Assembly (NCBI GenBank): GCA_029335935.2
Contig: JARJMV020000235.1
Location: 1-6,329, forward strand
Length of the DNA: 6,329 nt
DNA from: a bacterium
GTDB taxonomy: Bacteria; Armatimonadota; Fimbriimonadia; Fimbriimonadales; GBS-DC
Direction of reading: 5' to 3'
Shown here: positions 5,489 through 6,329 of the stretch, piece by piece
Numbering within the stretch: the stretch's first letter is position 1
Layout: each line of letters opens with the position of its first letter
Translations under genes and position numbers: made by a program
Notes under the pieces: model-generated
Told to the model about the DNA's origin: nothing
What the model saw: only the letters and a program-made list of their open reading frames with translations
The model's database searches: none

Positions 5489-6329
5489 TCAGCCCATCAC
5501 CTTCTGCAGGGTCTCTTTGAGGACGCTGGCAGACTTTTGCAGGGCGTCGCGCTCCTCGTCCGAGACACCGATCTCGATTACGGTTTCCACGCCGTTGCGC
5601 CCGACGCGCGTAGGTAGCGAGAAGCATACATCACGGATGTCCAGCGCCCCCGTCTGTAGAGTGGACACAGGTAAGACTTGGTGTTTGTCCAGCGCAATCG
5701 CGTTTACGACCTGCGTGATGGAGACGCCGACAGCGTAGCCTGCGCCACCTTTGAGCCGTATCGCCTCTGCGCCAGAGTTTTTCGTGCGCTCGAACACGGC
5801 GTCCATCGCCTCTTTGCTGTAGCCGGGGTAGTCGCGACTGGGCACGCCTGCAATCGTGGCGCAGCTCCACGCAGGCACCATCGAGTCGCCGTGTTCGCCC
5901 AGAATCAGCGCGTCTACATCGGTTGCTGCCACGCCAAAATGCTCGGCTAAGAACGATCGGAAGCGGCAAGTGTCCAGCACGGTGCCCAGCCCAATCACGC
6001 GCTCGGCGGGCAAGCCCGATTCTTTGACCGCCAGATAGGTCAGGATGTCCACAGGGTTCGACACCACGAGGATTATCGCGTCGTCGGCGAGTTGGACGCC
6101 CTTGACACTGTCTAAGATTTCACGGAATAGCCCCACAGTGCGGTTGAAGAGCTCCAGTCGGCTCTCATCAGGGCGTCGGCGCAGCCCAGCCGTGATAATC
6201 ACCATGTTCGCGCCTCGCAGGTCGGCGTAGTCGCCTGCGCGGAAGCGAATAGGGTGCGCATACGCTGCGCCGTGCCGCAGGTCGAGGGCTTCGCCTTCTG
6301 CGGCCTCGCGGTTGACATCGAGCAGCACC
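5489..6329 (-). CDS. NAD-dependent L-lactate/malate dehydrogenase (N-terminus off window)
   Basis: The frame is open to the right edge; the GTG at 6328 is an internal Val codon, since the family needs about 30 more residues with the GxGxxG Rossmann loop. The 280 codons present cover VLLDVNREAAEGEALDL (the acidic residue of LLD binds NAD), TAGLRRRPDESR, VVSNPVDILTY, VIGLGTVLDTCRF with the Asp/Arg pair, LGEHGDSMVPAWS with the catalytic His, and a C-terminus with LPVSTL and GRNGVE. The overall look is LDH-like, but the residue that is Gln in LDH (position 102, here bases 6176-6178) is Arg, as in malate dehydrogenase, and the Thr246 position appears to be Ala. Oxaloacetate/malate is therefore the more likely substrate, although E in DESR and GEHGDS are LDH-like. 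It is the first visible gene of the operon with the zinc-ribbon and deaminase genes. Confidence 0.92.
   Translation of the reverse strand, partial: VLLDVNREAAEGEALDLRHGAAYAHPIRFRAGDYADLRGANMVIITAGLRRRPDESRLELFNRTVGLFREILDSVKGVQLADDAIILVVSNPVDILTYLAVKESGLPAERVIGLGTVLDTCRFRSFLAEHFGVAATDVDALILGEHGDSMVPAWSCATIAGVPSRDYPGYSKEAMDAVFERTKNSGAEAIRLKGGAGYAVGVSITQVVNAIALDKHQVLPVSTLQTGALDIRDVCFSLPTRVGRNGVETVIEIGVSDEERDALQKSASVLKETLQKVMG
5496..5503 (-). promoter_or_regulatory. Ribosome-binding site of the FmdB-type gene
   Basis: AAGGTGAT on the minus strand is an exact stretch of the consensus Shine-Dalgarno and lies eight bases before the ATG at 5487. It is embedded in the last codons of the dehydrogenase (KVMG), which shows that this start is real and expressed by re-initiation or coupling. 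Confidence 0.7.

Noticed and set aside
1..6329. CRISPR arrays, tRNA or rRNA genes, insertion-sequence ends, defence or toxin-antitoxin systems
   Set aside because: I looked for regularly spaced repeats, tRNA-like cloverleaf ends and paired terminal repeats and saw none; coding genes fill nearly the entire window.

Overview
This window looks like ordinary chromosomal DNA from a GC-rich (about 60%) free-living bacterium. Five of its six genes encode housekeeping-type enzymes or cell-cycle functions, and the sixth belongs to a transposase-like nuclease family that spreads horizontally. The FtsK gene resembles the SpoIIIE/Gram-positive type rather than the proteobacterial type. The gene mix, the long FmdB-type zinc ribbon and promoter-like boxes placed directly before start codons would suit a lineage such as Armatimonadota or a related deep-branching, possibly thermophilic phylum. 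That placement is a low-confidence guess; no marker in the window settles it.

Layout. Positions 1-734 (minus) hold most of an Rpn/YhgA-like PD-(D/E)XK nuclease whose C-terminus lies off the left edge. A 60-bp divergent intergenic region (735-794) separates it from two plus-strand genes: an M24 Xaa-Pro aminopeptidase with a signal-peptide-like N-terminus (795-2102) and, 7 bp later, a divergent CutA1-like protein (2110-2427). An 84-bp gap carries a promoter candidate, a 10-bp direct repeat and a 5'-leader hairpin, and leads into ftsK (2512-4758). After ftsK, only 3 bp separate its stop from that of a convergent minus-strand operon. Read on the minus strand, that operon is a lactate/malate dehydrogenase (5489 to the right edge, N-terminus missing), then an FmdB-type zinc-ribbon protein (5158-5487), then cytidine deaminase (4762-5157). 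The genes are spaced 1 bp and 0 bp apart.

How the genes work together. The dehydrogenase, zinc-ribbon and deaminase genes are almost certainly co-transcribed, but they share no obvious pathway (redox/central carbon, unknown metal binding, pyrimidine salvage). FtsK acts in chromosome segregation at division. The aminopeptidase and CutA genes are probably one transcription unit, again with no obvious shared pathway. I found no new multi-gene system. The points most worth a second look are the substrate-specificity residues of the dehydrogenase, the loss of the usual CutA C-terminal motif, the paired leaderless-style divergent promoters, and the repeat-plus-hairpin leader of ftsK.
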